64,000 nucleotides of DNA from Lunularia cruciata (GCA_948567375.1 OX419757.1:30752001-30816000); one strand, 5' to 3'; positions 8,318-19,896 are shown, numbered from the stretch's first letter. The notes: generated by a model not told the origin, from the sequence alone. Made by a program: numbers and translations.

Positions 8318-11098
8318 TCACTTCTCTGGGTTGAGTGATGCATTTGCCTCATCCAAGCGTTGCAAGACTTTGATTAGGTGCTCAAAGTGCTCCTCCTTGC
8401 TCCCATAGACACAAAAGTCATCAATGAAATCTCTCACAAATTTCCCAATGAAAGGTTCAAATACCTTGTTCATGAACCGTTGGAATGTGGCTGGAGCATT
8501 GCAAAGCCCAAAAGGCATGACCTTGAAAGCGTAAGTTCCCCAAGGTGTGGTGAATGTGGTGAGTTGTTGATGCTCTGGTGCAATCTTTATTTGGTTATAT
8601 CCACTATAACCATCGCCAAAACTGTACCTCTCATGACCTGCAACCTCCTCCAAGATCTCATCAATGAATGGCAATGGGTAGTAGTCCTTCTTGGTAACAG
8701 CATTAAGCTTCTTGTAATCCACACATACCCGAAGCTTGCCATTCTTTTTCTTCACAATGACAATTGGAGACACCCATTCTGAATTCTCCACCTCAAAGAT
8801 AAATCCAGCCTCCTTGAGCTTATCAATCTCCTCCTTCACAACCAAAGATATTGGTGGGCTAATGCGACGTTGCTTTTGGCGGATTGGTCTTGCATGTGAC
8901 TCCACCTCTATCTTGTGCTCCTCCAAGGTGACTTCCTTCAAATCCTTGTAACTAAAAGCAAACACATGGATGAACTTGCGGAAAATCTCCTCAAATCTCA
9001 CCTTCTCCTCCTTGGTAACATTTGGGCCATACTTGAGGGTAGATAACCTTCTCTCTACCTCCTCAAGTGTCAATGGTGATTTATCTGGGTCCTTCAAAAC
9101 CTCTGGCTTAGGTGCAAAATCCATAGCACACAAGGGATACACATCTGAATCAGATTCAGATTCATCTTCCTCCGTGGAAGTCTCCTCTTCCATGCTTGTG
9201 TCCACACCTGAAGCTCCTTCTTCAGAATCTGATTCCCAATAATTAGAAGATGGGGTATCTGAATGTGAAGTGTTGGTGGTGTTAGTCATAGGAACAGTGA
9301 CTCTATGGTTTGATGGCCCAATCCTCAAGTACCCTTTGTGCCATCGATCAGTTGTGCGTGCTGCTCTCAACCATGGCCTCCCAAGAAGTAAGTCATAGCT
9401 TGAATCCTTCAAGACTTGGAAAGTCATGAGATTTTGAACTCCCATAACTGAAACTACCACCTTATCCATCACCCCTACTGGTCGAACTTGTTGCTTGTTT
9501 GCCATGCTCACTACGAATGTTGAAGGTCTTGAGGGTATCATACCCAACTTCTTCATCAACCTTTCTGACATGGCATTCACTGCTGATCCTCCATCAACCA
9601 ATGCATCCTTGATGTTGTGACCATTCACTCTCACATCAATCTTGGAGGCATATTCACAAGCCTCCCATGGTGCTGGCTTGGCATCCACCACCCCCATTGA
9701 TACTGGAACTTTTGCCTTCTTCTTCTTTTTGCTCCTTGTAGAACTCAAACCACCTCTAAGCTCCTTTCTCAAGGTAGGGTTCAAAGCAATTAATTGGCCC
9801 ACTGTGATGTTAGCCTTGTGACTACCAACATCCTCCAACACATTGTAGTTCCATTGTTGCTTTGAGATCAAGAAGTCCTCCATCCCCAACTTCTTCCTTG
9901 GAGTCTTTGTTGTTGATGGTGTTGAGGTGCGAGTGCTCCTAGTAGACATAGGAGTATCCTTGCTTGAAGTAAATCCTTGAGAAGAGTGAACATCCTCTGC
10001 AAAACGAGCTCTCTTCTTTTCTTGTGCCAAAAGCTCCAAATTAAGACCCTTGGAGTTTGAGCACTCTCCCTTCTCATACTTGCTCTCAACCACATCTATG
10101 GATGCTATCCCCTTACCTTTGTTGGGATTAGGAGCCACTTGGGTTTCACTACCTCCCTCTTTCCCTCTATTGGCTCCCTCATAACCCCTTCCTCCATGGT
10201 AAGTGGAATTTGGGCAATTCCTTTGGATATGGCCTCTTCCTCCACAACCAAAACAATTTCTATCATTGAAATTGTTGGCTGGTTGGCCTCCTCTATATGG
10301 ATAGTTTCCATAACTCCTAGGTCCTCTCCCTACATTCTGATCCACCTCTCTTTTCTCCCATAGTTGCACCACATTGATCTTGAGATCCGCAAGTTGTTCT
10401 GTGATGGTTTGGAGTGGATCTTTTGGTGGAGGTGCAAGAATTGGAGCAACTACTACTTGTGGTGCAACCCTTGTCACCAAAGTATCAGAAGTTCCACCAT
10501 ACTTGTAGCCTTGAGGAGGATGCACAACCTCCTTCACCACCAAATCACTCTCATCCCCTTCCAAACTCTCCTCCATACGAATTGCGATCTTGATAGCTTC
10601 AACCTTGGAAGAAGGTTTCTCATATCTCACCTTGCTTCTAATTTGTGGTCTCAATCCTCCCACAAAATTCTTGGTGAGCATGGCCCCTATGCCAATCATT
10701 GTAGTCTCCACATCATCCCCACCCTTCCTCAACACTATGCGAAATCTGGACTCCAACTTTTCCACTCTTTCCACATAGACCCTCACTTTCTCTCCATCTC
10801 CTTGCTTGAGAAATGTAACCTCACTCATCAATCTCTCATAACTCTCATCAGGAAGAAAGTTCTCAATGAGTGCTGAAGTCAAAGTCTCCCAAGACTCCTC
10901 TTCCCCCTCTCTCCTCTCTCTCTTTTGGTATTCTGACTCATACCATGTAAGTGCTGCATCCTCAAAGAAATCTGGTAATAATGAGGCCCACTCATTCTTC
11001 CTCCTCTCATTGTTTCCTATGCAAGCTCTCTTGAAGTCTCTCACAAAGGCCTCCACATCTTCTCCATCCTTGCCAAAGAAAACCGGAAGTTTCCCCAT
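8318..11098 (-). CDS. gag-pol: G2 gag-protease-RT polyprotein, 5' part
   Basis: 926 residues starting MGKLPVFFGKDGED. The gag capsid-like region is about residues 1-180; the CCHC zinc knuckle is residues 282-295 (CFGCGGRGHIQRNC); a Lys-rich stretch lies at 456-463; the protease has DGGSAVN at 502-508 (Ser of DSG replaced by Gly) and LLGRPWL at 571-577; an acidic Ser/Glu linker is about 620-655; reverse transcriptase begins near 730, with VDYKKLN, MPFGLCNAPATF and the catalytic FIDD at 891-894. A TGA at 8318-8320 stands where family members have a coding residue before IFGCEEG; removing it in thought gives about 1.6 thousand codons, as expected for gypsy. The ATG is the first after the leader and fits the gag N-terminus. 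Confidence 0.95.
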   Translation of the reverse strand: MGKLPVFFGKDGEDVEAFVRDFKRACIGNNERRKNEWASLLPDFFEDAALTWYESEYQKRERREGEEESWETLTSALIENFLPDESYERLMSEVTFLKQGDGEKVRVYVERVEKLESRFRIVLRKGGDDVETTMIGIGAMLTKNFVGGLRPQIRSKVRYEKPSSKVEAIKIAIRMEESLEGDESDLVVKEVVHPPQGYKYGGTSDTLVTRVAPQVVVAPILAPPPKDPLQTITEQLADLKINVVQLWEKREVDQNVGRGPRSYGNYPYRGGQPANNFNDRNCFGCGGRGHIQRNCPNSTYHGGRGYEGANRGKEGGSETQVAPNPNKGKGIASIDVVESKYEKGECSNSKGLNLELLAQEKKRARFAEDVHSSQGFTSSKDTPMSTRSTRTSTPSTTKTPRKKLGMEDFLISKQQWNYNVLEDVGSHKANITVGQLIALNPTLRKELRGGLSSTRSKKKKKAKVPVSMGVVDAKPAPWEACEYASKIDVRVNGHNIKDALVDGGSAVNAMSERLMKKLGMIPSRPSTFVVSMANKQQVRPVGVMDKVVVSVMGVQNLMTFQVLKDSSYDLLLGRPWLRAARTTDRWHKGYLRIGPSNHRVTVPMTNTTNTSHSDTPSSNYWESDSEEGASGVDTSMEEETSTEEDESESDSDVYPLCAMDFAPKPEVLKDPDKSPLTLEEVERRLSTLKYGPNVTKEEKVRFEEIFRKFIHVFAFSYKDLKEVTLEEHKIEVESHARPIRQKQRRISPPISLVVKEEIDKLKEAGFIFEVENSEWVSPIVIVKKKNGKLRVCVDYKKLNAVTKKDYYPLPFIDEILEEVAGHERYSFGDGYSGYNQIKIAPEHQQLTTFTTPWGTYAFKVMPFGLCNAPATFQRFMNKVFEPFIGKFVRDFIDDFCVYGSKEEHFEHLIKVLQRLDEANASLNPEK

Positions 11099-11337
11099 CT
11101 TAACCCCTCACTATCTTTCTTTTCTCTTAATTTTTTTTTTTTCTCTCTTTTCTTTTCTCTCACTCCATTACTAATAGAGTATATACATGACTAACACCAT
11201 CTGAGAATAATCCACTCTAGGGAACACAAAAGGTTCAGGTTGCTCCAAGATTTCTATAGCAACATCAAATCCTAGAGTGCATATTAATCTAACTCTCATG
11301 GATAGTTTATCCATAAGTTGAAAGATTATCTCCATCA

Positions 11338-11835
11338 CTAATCTTGAGAACTAGCTGATGAAGGTGGTAGTATTTCTGTAGCTGTACTAAGACTCTCTCC
11401 AAGATCCTTCACCAAAGTTTCCAAAAGTGCTTTTACTCCACTACACTCATGTCCTTTTGGAAGTCCTTCAACTCCACAAACCTCACACAACTCCTTGGTC
11501 TTAGATCTTCTCCCTCCCAATCTTGGTGAAGAAGGTCCAACATGCAAACCCAAGTCAAGTAAGCCTCTCCTTTCCCTCAATCTCTTGCTCTCAAAGGTTA
11601 ATGGACATGAACTTGCCTTATGTCCCTTCTCTCCACATAGAAAGCACTTAGACTCACTCTTTCCTCCAAGTGGTGTAGGTTTTTGGATCCTCTCAACACT
11701 CTCTTCAAATTCTATTGTAAACTCTCTTTTCCTCAAATCCACCCCTACAATCACCTCAAACCCTTGGGGAACCTTGCATAATCTCAATTTCCACTCTTGA
11801 TGACCCTCCATGTTCCCAAAGATGAATCTAAACAC
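11338..11835 (-). CDS. Zinc-knuckle ORF in the leader of G2
   Basis: 165 residues upstream of gag on the same strand, in what is normally untranslated leader. It has a classic CCHC knuckle at residues 64-77 (CFLCGEKGHKASSC) and a second Cys/His cluster, CEVC...KGHEC, near residue 120. The N-terminal part has a beta-like pattern (GFEVIVGVDLRKREFTIEF). Reading continues upstream to about 11972 in a neighbouring frame, so the present start may be a truncation. I do not recognise the family. A nucleic-acid-binding accessory protein or a duplicated Gag-like nucleocapsid are possibilities; both are inference. Confidence 0.6.
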   Translation of the reverse strand: MFRFIFGNMEGHQEWKLRLCKVPQGFEVIVGVDLRKREFTIEFEESVERIQKPTPLGGKSESKCFLCGEKGHKASSCPLTFESKRLRERRGLLDLGLHVGPSSPRLGGRRSKTKELCEVCGVEGLPKGHECSGVKALLETLVKDLGESLSTATEILPPSSASSQD

Positions 11836-12459
11836 TCAAACATGCTTTTTGTTGATCTCAAACTTCTCATGCATGAGATCTCCACTCTGCAGAATTGACC
11901 CTTCCTCACAATGTCACTCAAATCTCCCAACGAATATGTCACAGTCCTCTGAAATTTTCCACACTTGATCACAACTCTAGGGCGTCCCTCCCTGCAAAAT
12001 TTCAGATCTTTTCATCAAGCCATTTGGCCTAGACACCTTTCTATTCAGCACCCATATTTCAGATTTGGTTTGAAAACCACCCCCCTCACTTCAAAAACTC
12101 ATAACACACTGCGCAAAAATGATCTCTCTCTAATTTTTGTGACACCAGGTAGGATACAATGCACTGAATTTTCTTGGAAATTTTCACGACAACTCACTAA
12201 AAATTGAAGAAATGGCAGACTCTGTACAATTTTCCAGAGAGCATGTAGTTGCGGGAGCACTTTACCCTATCAACTTTCAAAAATTCTATCCCAGTGCGCA
12301 TAGAAGCTCTCTCAATAATTTCAAGTGTGCTAACTGTAAGATAACCCAAGCTATCATGTGTAGAAATCTCAAGTCCAGATCTCAAACTTGAGATTTTGCC
12401 CAAAATCACCTTAATCCCCAAAATCTGCAATCCACCTCACACAATCTCTCCAATTCCTC

Positions 12460-12630
12460 TCATGTGTACAAGATGTACAAAATCACCTCAAAGACATCAT
12501 AATGAACTACAGGGTATACAAATGGATCTTGGTTCTCTAACATAAGTTCAGCCTTCTCCTCTCCTAATGTTCTCTCCAAGTGAGCTCTCATAGCCTCCTT
12601 CTGCCTAATGTAGAATTGGACGCGGAACAT
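12460..12630 (-). CDS. Small leader ORF after the primer site of G2
   Basis: 56-residue frame starting MFRVQFYIRQ and ending VILYILYT, between the primer site (12651-12667) and the zinc-knuckle ORF. It resembles two small ORFs in the same place in G1 (44054-44275 and 44280-44483): a basic start with Met-Arg, a central LGEE/FGEE-like motif, a PVV.YD-like stretch and a hydrophobic ILY end. Because G2 and G1 are different gypsy lineages, the shared peptide looks selected. Function unknown. Confidence 0.45.
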   Translation of the reverse strand: MFRVQFYIRQKEAMRAHLERTLGEEKAELMLENQDPFVYPVVHYDVFEVILYILYT

Positions 12631-12650
12631 TATCTTGCCTTCTAGAGAGG

Positions 12651-12667
12651 TCCCGGCAACGGAACCA
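12651..12667 (-). other. Primer binding site of G2
   Basis: The minus strand reads TGGTTCCGTTGCCGGGA four bases inside the 5' LTR. It differs at two positions from the complement of a plant tRNA-Asp 3' end (TGGCGCCGTTGCCGGGG-type), so tRNA-Asp or a similar tRNA is the likely primer. Confidence 0.7.
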
Positions 12668-12671
12668 AAAA

Positions 12672-13350
12672 TGTGAGCCGGCCTGTCTCTCACTCAGGAT
12701 GAACCTCTGATGGCTATTATGGTAGCGCACCATGGACTAAGAAGGCAAGGAACCCCAACTCCATCATACTCCTCCAAGGCTAACACTCCAAGACTCAAGA
12801 CATTGCTCACTAGAGAACTCAATGAGAGAGAGATAGTTGCAAATGAAAGGATGATGAGTACCTCCTCACCCCTTGTTTATATACTTGTGAAATAGTTACG
12901 TACCAAAGTTACTAATTATCGTAGTAACTCAAGTTACTAGACTAAAAGTCAAGTAAAGTCAAAAAGTAGAAAGGAATATCCATTCACATGGGCATATTCC
13001 CCTTATCTTGACCCAACCACTAAAGCAAGGATTCCTTCACATGGGCTATCCTTGGACTAAAGAAGAATCCAAAACAAAAAGGCTTGCGGGCCCAAGAGTT
13101 CTCAACTCTTTCCCCAAAGCCAAACACCTAGGAATAATACCAAGTCAACACACTAAAATCCAAAATAGTGGTGCTCATCTTTTCTACTTCCTCTAAAGTA
13201 AGGTCCCATCTATCTTAGCTATGACTAACTTTAGCTAACCATGACTAATATAGAACCATCCTTTATCTCTATATAAATAATATCTCTTAAGTACTTGTAA
13301 TACCAAGCTAAATATCACAATACCACACACATGCACAAATGGGTGTTACA
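12672..13350 (-). repeat. 5' LTR of G2
   Basis: 679 bp; promoter-bearing LTR for the minus-strand element with TATATAAA in the complement of about 12876-12883. It differs from the 3' LTR at only one base by eye. Confidence 0.95.
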
Positions 13351-14540
13351 GTCCTTGATGATTTGGAGCTCCTCTACTACCTACCATTATGTAACTTTGG
13401 GTAGAGTTCAAAGCATTGATCACTAGTATGACCAAAGTTGTGGTAATTGTCACATTATCTCTAAGTTGGCTGTGGTGCTTGAGAGGTATCATGCCCACTA
13501 CCTTGGAGGTAATTTCTTGTAGTAAGGTCCACCAAAAGTCCAACAAGCAACTCCACTACCCAATAGCTATTACTAAGCAAAAAATGAGGGTAAAGTTTTA
13601 TGTGTACTAGCACTCCACTCACTCTATCGTATCAAGGTTGTCCACTTTGTCCTCAAAACCCAACATGGTATGCTGCACTCTTGTGCACTTTGAAAGAAGT
13701 AATTGTTGTAGATGAGATCTCCTTACCAAATCTAGATGTCACTACTCTCTATTTAGCTAAAGAACATTTCAAAAGTAGGCAAGGTAGCCTACAACAAAGT
13801 AGCATTACATATTCTATGTCACAACTTCTTGTCCAAGATTCCATACCAAAACTTGATTGCCTAGGCCTCAATAACTCCTTAAGTGACATTAATCAACCAA
13901 CTCATGCAAGTATATGCCTTGCATAGGCTCTTTCCAACCTTCCTTTGGAACTCTTACAAGCTCTTCAACTTGTTAATCCAAACTCCTTGGTAGTTCTACC
14001 TCAAACACTAGAAAAACACCATCATGGGGTTAAGAATTCACACTTCCCAATACTATACCAACATATTGCAACAATACCTCCACTCATAGTAGCACCATCT
14101 CTAGCTAGTGCACCTCTACTAGATACGCCAATGCTATAAGAGCTAGAACTTGTATGTATTGCCAATCTACCCCTAAAAACCAAGTCTAAAGTGATAGGGA
14201 TGTAATTTGGAAACTAATATTGTCTCCATAGATCAATCTCTTCCAAATGAGCTCTTTTAAACTCATGGTAGTCATCCATAAGTTAATCATCCATCATTGG
14301 ACCCTCCAAGTGCTAGAACATGTTTCATGGCATGGAAGGGATACCCCTTCCATGCCATGAAGAGTGTGAACAAAGTAAGATTCTTCATCTTGCAGATCAC
14401 ACCAACTATTGAACTCATGAATGAAGTCATCCAACTCAATGTTATCCACTATACCACAGTAGCATTTGGTGCTTTTCAAAGACCCATAAATCTTATCCAC
14501 ATCCCTAGTAACAATGTAGGAACACAAGTGCATCCTCGGC
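13351..14540 (-). pseudogene. Gag remnant of G4
   Basis: Minus-strand pieces: near 13400-13480 the text YHNFGHTSDQCFELYPK is the second half of a CCHC knuckle of the GHxxxxC.ELYP type; near 14400-14480 the text DDFIHEFNSWCDLQDEE looks like a gypsy capsid segment. These lie on the right of the G2 insertion and match the strand of the protease- and methyltransferase-like remnants on the left. Frames are heavily broken. It would have formed the particle coat and bound RNA. Confidence 0.5.
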
Positions 14541-15033
14541 TAAATCAGTTTATGTGTCAAACTCCAAACTGAAATCAATCTCCTCCCTCATTAGGACTTG
14601 AGATATGGGCTGATATCAAGTGCCACTTTGTATAAACCTAATATGTACTGTAGCAAAATCTCCTCTAGAAACTCCAAAAAACTCCATCATGACAATGTAC
14701 CTCAAACCACAACTATAACTACCACGTACCACCCACTAATGTACCTCCTAACTATGACAACTACACTAGGAAGAAGGGCAACCTATAACTTTCCATCATA
14801 ACATGCATTCTCACAGTCTATAGGCCAGTACTTCCTACCTTGCCAAAGGGAAATAGAGGTAGTCTGATTGGTTATCACTCTAGCCTACTACCAAAAGTAC
14901 ACTAGAGCACCAATGCTCTAAATATCAAGGCATCTCACACAAACATAGTGCACAAACAAAAAGTAGAGAGTGGAGGATATCCAATGGTAAGAAATCAAAA
15001 ATAAAACCTTCCATCTCACAAATAAAAACCAAA

Positions 15034-15500
15034 TTGACTCTAATACCATTTAGCATTTGATATATTAAGAGTGTTTATTTACTCTTATGCTACCACGGTC
15101 ACCTAGAATGAGATCAAATTGACTCTCCTAGCCAAAGCTACAATAGTATATGTACCAATCTACCAACAACTAGGACAACAAGTGAGGATGGACCAATTTG
15201 ACAAGTGAGGATGGACCAATTTGTTAGAGCACCAATCTAGGACATAAAGATCTAAAATTCAAACATTGTGTATAATCTTCAAGGGTGGGAGATTTTGCCA
15301 AAAATTACCAAAAACTCAACTTAATTAGCTAGCTACATGCCAATAAGTTGGCTTGTTGAGCACTCTAGGTCATTGTACCGTCTCTAGTCCAGAGCCTTAT
15401 GTTTCAAATTCAACCAAATGAGGCCTTTCTTCTTGCTAATTTGAACCCTCTCTAAATTTAGCCCAAAATACCCATTGATGCATGTATGCTCTATAAGGAT
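15034..15500 (-). repeat. Probable 5' LTR and primer site of G4
   Basis: The minus strand at about 15034-15050 reads TGGTATTAGAGTC, close to the initiator-Met tRNA primer site TGGTATCAGAGC. Sequence to its right would be the end of the 5' LTR. I cannot fix the LTR start, and 14541-15033 is anonymous leader-like sequence. Confidence 0.35.
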
Positions 15501-16165
15501 ATTAACTTTAGTATTGCAAGTAGTGAAAATATATTATCTCTATGGAGCTTAGCTAAGCTTCTACATTAGTCATGATTAACTAGAGTTAGTCCTAGCTAAG
15601 ATAAATGTGACTTTATTTTAGAGGAAGGGAAAAGAGTGAGTATCACTATTTTGACTTCTAGTGTATTGACTTTGTATTATTCATAGACTATTTGACTTTG
15701 AGGAAAGAGTTGAAAACTCTTGGACCCACAAGCCTTGTTGATGCAATTTTTCCATAGTCCAAGGATAGTGCATGTGAAAGAATCTTTGACTTAGTTGGTA
15801 GGTGAGGATGTGATCACGTACCCATGGGATTATTGTTATGTGCTTGAATATTCCTTATTTTATTTTACTTTTAGCCTAGTAATTTGAGTTACTCCAATAA
15901 TTAGTAACTTTGGTGTGTAACTTTTTCACAAGTATATAGGCTAAAGGTGGAGAGATACTCAACATCTTTTCATTTGCAACTATCTCTTTCTCATTGAGTT
16001 CTCTAATGAAAAATGTCTTGAGTCTTGGAGGTGCCTTGGAGTTTTGGCCTTGGAGGATTGTGATGAGTTGGAGTACCTTGCATTCTTAGTCCATGGTGAG
16101 TTACCTTAATAGCCATTAGAAGTTCATCTTGAGGGAGAGACAAGCCTGCTTATAGGCCAACCTCC
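15500..16165 (+). repeat. Old G2-like LTR, opposite orientation
   Basis: Reverse-complement relative of the G2 LTR: shared blocks include the segments ccaaggatagtgcatgtgaa, cacaagtatataggctaaag and the final gaagttcatcttgagggaga. Divergence is high and the flanks do not show a clear internal region, so it may be a solo LTR. It shows the G2 family has been in this genome for a long time. Confidence 0.75.
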
Positions 16166-19100
16166 ACTAACTTGAGCACTAGCTAGGGCAATTCATACCA
16201 CTTCTAACTTTGTACAACCTCCAACTTGACCTCCAAATTTGGACTACCTTTGCCAATCTGCTAGACCTCCATTAGAGTTGGTTGACCACAAAATCTTCCA
16301 ATAATTGTCAAATTGAGCTGAATTGAGTGGATAAGGACCTCCAAATTTCTAATTCAAGGAGATTGGTTCTCAAATCCACCTCTAATTTTGCACTTTGGGC
16401 TCAATTTGCACAAAATCAACCTTGATTTCAGTTCCATGGGCTCAAATCAAACCCCCACTATCTCAAGTTGACTTAATTTTGAGAAATTTGGCTAACACTT
16501 TCATACACCATCTGCCTCATTGTCAAATCTATAGCAAACTTAGCATGGTTTCCATACACAATCCACATAATTGAAGAGAACTCAAGTAATAGTGATCATA
16601 TATATTATCAATCCCACCATGTTTGGAGATACCACCAACACACTCAATTTTTACATCCAATTTCTCTCGACCTCATTGCTATAATGTAATCAATCTAGTC
16701 TCAACTCAAATCAGACTCAACTCACATAAAATTAATCTTCAACTCAATAATTTGCAAAAAATAGACACAAATTATAGTCAAGCAATATCCACTCTAGCTA
16801 AGAGACTCCAAGTGATACTAGCATTTGTTCACCATAGCCAAGAATGCAAAGACTCAACATCAAAGAAGTGAGCTCTCTTGAATTACATTTCAAAGATATA
16901 ACCCTTTGCTAGACTTAGATCTCCAACACTAACGGTGTCATTGATTGCCCATCTAACAATGCAAGTGACAATGGGTCTAATAGTGTGATCAATAGTTCAA
17001 ACATAAAATCTGGCCACCATTAAGTAATCTTTGAGCAATTACTAATATAACTTTCACCACCAAGACCATCACTCTAGTGTTTGAGCAAACTAGCTTTGGC
17101 ATTGTAAATGTCATGAAAACTTTTTAGTGAGTTAATGGCAAGAGATAGTCTTGTTTATAATCTATTTATAAATCAAATTCTTTATTATTGAAAATAAATA
17201 ACTTTTAACAAGAAGGCTCAAGCATGGAAGAGAAGTCCATCAAAATGGATATCAAAAAAACAAACACACTTTTATTGATTGTCTTACATGCTACAATCCA
17301 TTAGTATTGAATAACATATAACAAATTTATAAGCAAAAGATAAAACTTTGAAATATCTTTGGGATAAAATTGTGCCTAATTCCAAGAAAAATATTTACAA
17401 AGGTTTCATAGGACCCTTGAGATAATAATCATTACCTTCCTTATTGCTTCTTTGCATCTTATACTTATCTAAACTATTGCTTCAAATCTCCTTCCTTTGT
17501 GATAGCTTTTTCTATCACAAAGGAATCATATGATTGAACTTTATTAGTTGCTAAAGATTGCAAATGAATAGGTTCAATCAATATAAACTCTTTTCAACCT
17601 CTTCATTTCATTATGTGTTACATACTTGTAACATGATCCTTGGTGTAGTGTCCCTATATACATAATGTTTATCCAATCAATGCCAATAAAAAATTAATAT
17701 ATTTCATAAAGTTCTAAACATTAAGATTTGGATTGTTCATGTTATGTTCAAATTGAGTTCTACCTATGTTTTTGACAATACTCTCATCTATATGCCATGA
17801 GCAATTTCAAGAAAATGAAATGCTTGAGGATTTTCAATAACTTTAGATCTTTTATGATCTGATAAGCTTGGTAAAACTATCATAATGAATTATTATATTA
17901 ATCAAATTCATTAGTATATTAATTTTTCTATTATTACCTAGCAAATTTTTCAAGGGTGGTGGATGTTGAAAGGTTTCAATATGATAGTGTGGTCTTCTTC
18001 TAGCCAAATTAAGTTAGATACTCCAAATAAAATCATACAAGAATTCATAGAAATTTTACTTAGAGGATTGTTTTAGTGCTATCAGTTTCATATGATGTGC
18101 TTGTCCACAATTGCTAGAGTCTTTGGGCTTTCCCATTAGGCTAGAAGGATGATTTACATAGGATACCTTATGTTGGCTTATTTTATTGTCATCCAAAGAT
18201 GCACTAGAAATCAATATGGTGCACAACAAAGATCCATTAGATGTACAAGAGGAACCAATATGCTACTTTGATTTTCTTTGGTCACAAAGTCACCACCCTT
18301 ATATAATATGTTATCCACTTTTTCAATTTGTTCTTGCTTCTAAAATATCTACTTCAAAATTCCTTTACTATTATGTTTTGTTTCTTCATTATTCTACCTA
18401 AACTTTTAGCTTTATGAACAAATTACCATACTATATCTTTCATGAACGTATGTCTTTCTCCATTATAGCAAATTATTTAAGGTCAAAATCAAATCTTTAG
18501 GTAATTATTTCAAAGAACCAAATATTCTGCATGTGAAGAGTACAAAGTTGCATATTGAAACTAAATGCCTTTTTTAACATGTTCAAAAAGTCATTACTAA
18601 ATTTAAATGCTTATTTCCAAAAGCAAAAGTCCATATCAATACTCAAATATACACCTCCATTTATGCTCAATCACATCTCCAATTTAAAAAACTTATTGCA
18701 TGGTAGAGTTAAAATTTTTAAACAATGCACGAATATTTTCAGCAAAATTGGAAAATAGTTAAAATTTTGAATTTAAGATCTATTAAAATAGATTTAACAT
18801 ATTTTGAAATTCAAAGATTTAGATATTAAATTTCCAATTTTTACGTATTTCAACGGTATATTTATATAGATGGTAAACTAACATCCAAAGATTATACTTA
18901 AAATTTGAGTTATAATTTTATTTACACTATATTTATGGTTATTAAGAGATCAAAATGCTAAAGACCATATTTTTCAAGAACTAGATTGTACTTGAAATGA
19001 ATAAATAATCTACATGTGTATTCTAGACAAGTAGTTTTGGTGATTTTTGTAGGTATAATAAGAAAATCAAACTAGGATGTTTATGTTGAAGTAGTATTGA

Positions 19101-19896
19101 CATTAATACCAAATATATTAGAAGAAAATTGAATCTAAACAAGTGCATAATTCCACATAGAAAAATATTAAACTTTTGAAAATTTTAAAATTTAAACACC
19201 ACTTCCAAATTATTTAACTTGCACATGAAAAAGGTAATGTGGACATATAACATGGCTGTTTTTTTTTAATGAATTTTTTCTAAATGTAATACTAAGATAT
19301 CAATAAGAAACACAATGCAATGTAGGAGAGAATATGGAAGACAAAGTGCTTTCTCTTTTTCCTCTCCAAAATATACCCATTTTATAGGCTCAATATCCAA
19401 TCTTGATACATTTCATGAAGATTGAATTAAGAAAGAAGATACGAAGGTATGGATTCTGATGGAAATAAATCTAAACATCATATTACTATTATTACTTGAG
19501 CAGTCTCAAAGCCTGGACATTGATTTTCAAGCTGCGAGCAACTGATAAAAGGTCTAGACCTCCATTTTGTCTCACCCTTGTACAGGCTTGATGGGGGTCT
19601 TCCCATCCTTGGTATTTACTACGCGGTTGCCCTTTACCCATTGAGCAATCAAGATGTTAGTATTTCCATGGGCTAGACCTCTCATTATCCTAGCCCGTAC
19701 ACCACTTTAAAGCTTTAGAACCCTTTACCAAGGTTTGAAAAATTATTTTGTGATCTAGGCCATTACCTTCAATAATCCAAGCCCTTCCTTTGACCTCTTG
19801 AGGTTCAAAATTTGTGGAAGATGTCTAGACTTGCCTAGATGTCTATAATCATACATTTTTCCAAACCTAATGTATAGAGTGTTAACCTTTGTAAAT
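16166..19896. other. AT-rich stretch without recognisable genes
   Basis: No frame longer than about 80 codons and no retrotransposon motif seen. The part after 18500 is very AT-rich. A slightly GC-richer patch at about 19500-19760 (minus-strand text ILIAQWVKGNRVVN) may be a transposon remnant that I cannot identify. Confidence 0.6.
17492..17525. repeat. Perfect 14-bp hairpin
   Basis: Arms ttcctttgtgatag (17492-17505) and ctatcacaaaggaa (17512-17525) are exact reverse complements separated by a 6-nt loop. It is too short for a plant microRNA precursor. Function unknown. Confidence 0.85.

Larger units (their letters stand above)
5545..13350 (-). mobile_element. Young, nearly intact Ty3/gypsy element G2
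   Basis: Two 679-bp LTRs (5545-6223 and 12672-13350) flank a minus-strand coding region. By eye the LTRs differ at a single base (t at 6207 versus c at 13334), so insertion is recent. On the minus strand the LTR starts TGTAACACCC and ends GGCTCACA. A tRNA-Asp-like primer site and a purine tract lie in the expected places. Integrase has no chromodomain. Immediate flanks are tgtca and gtcct, so there is no exact 5-bp target duplication at these boundaries. It interrupts G4. Confidence 0.95.
2944..15500 (-). mobile_element. Old Ty3/gypsy element with methyltransferase-like domain (G4), split by G2
   Basis: Minus-strand remnants in element order from right to left: LTR/primer site (about 15035-15500), gag-like text (14280-14540), CCHC knuckle (about 13400-13560), then the G2 insertion (5545-13350), then aspartic protease-like text (4300-4740) and a cytosine-methyltransferase-like domain (3030-3990). 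Reverse transcriptase, RNase H and integrase are not seen; the element is cut off by G3 on the left. The assignment of all pieces to one element is inference from order and strand. Confidence 0.6.
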
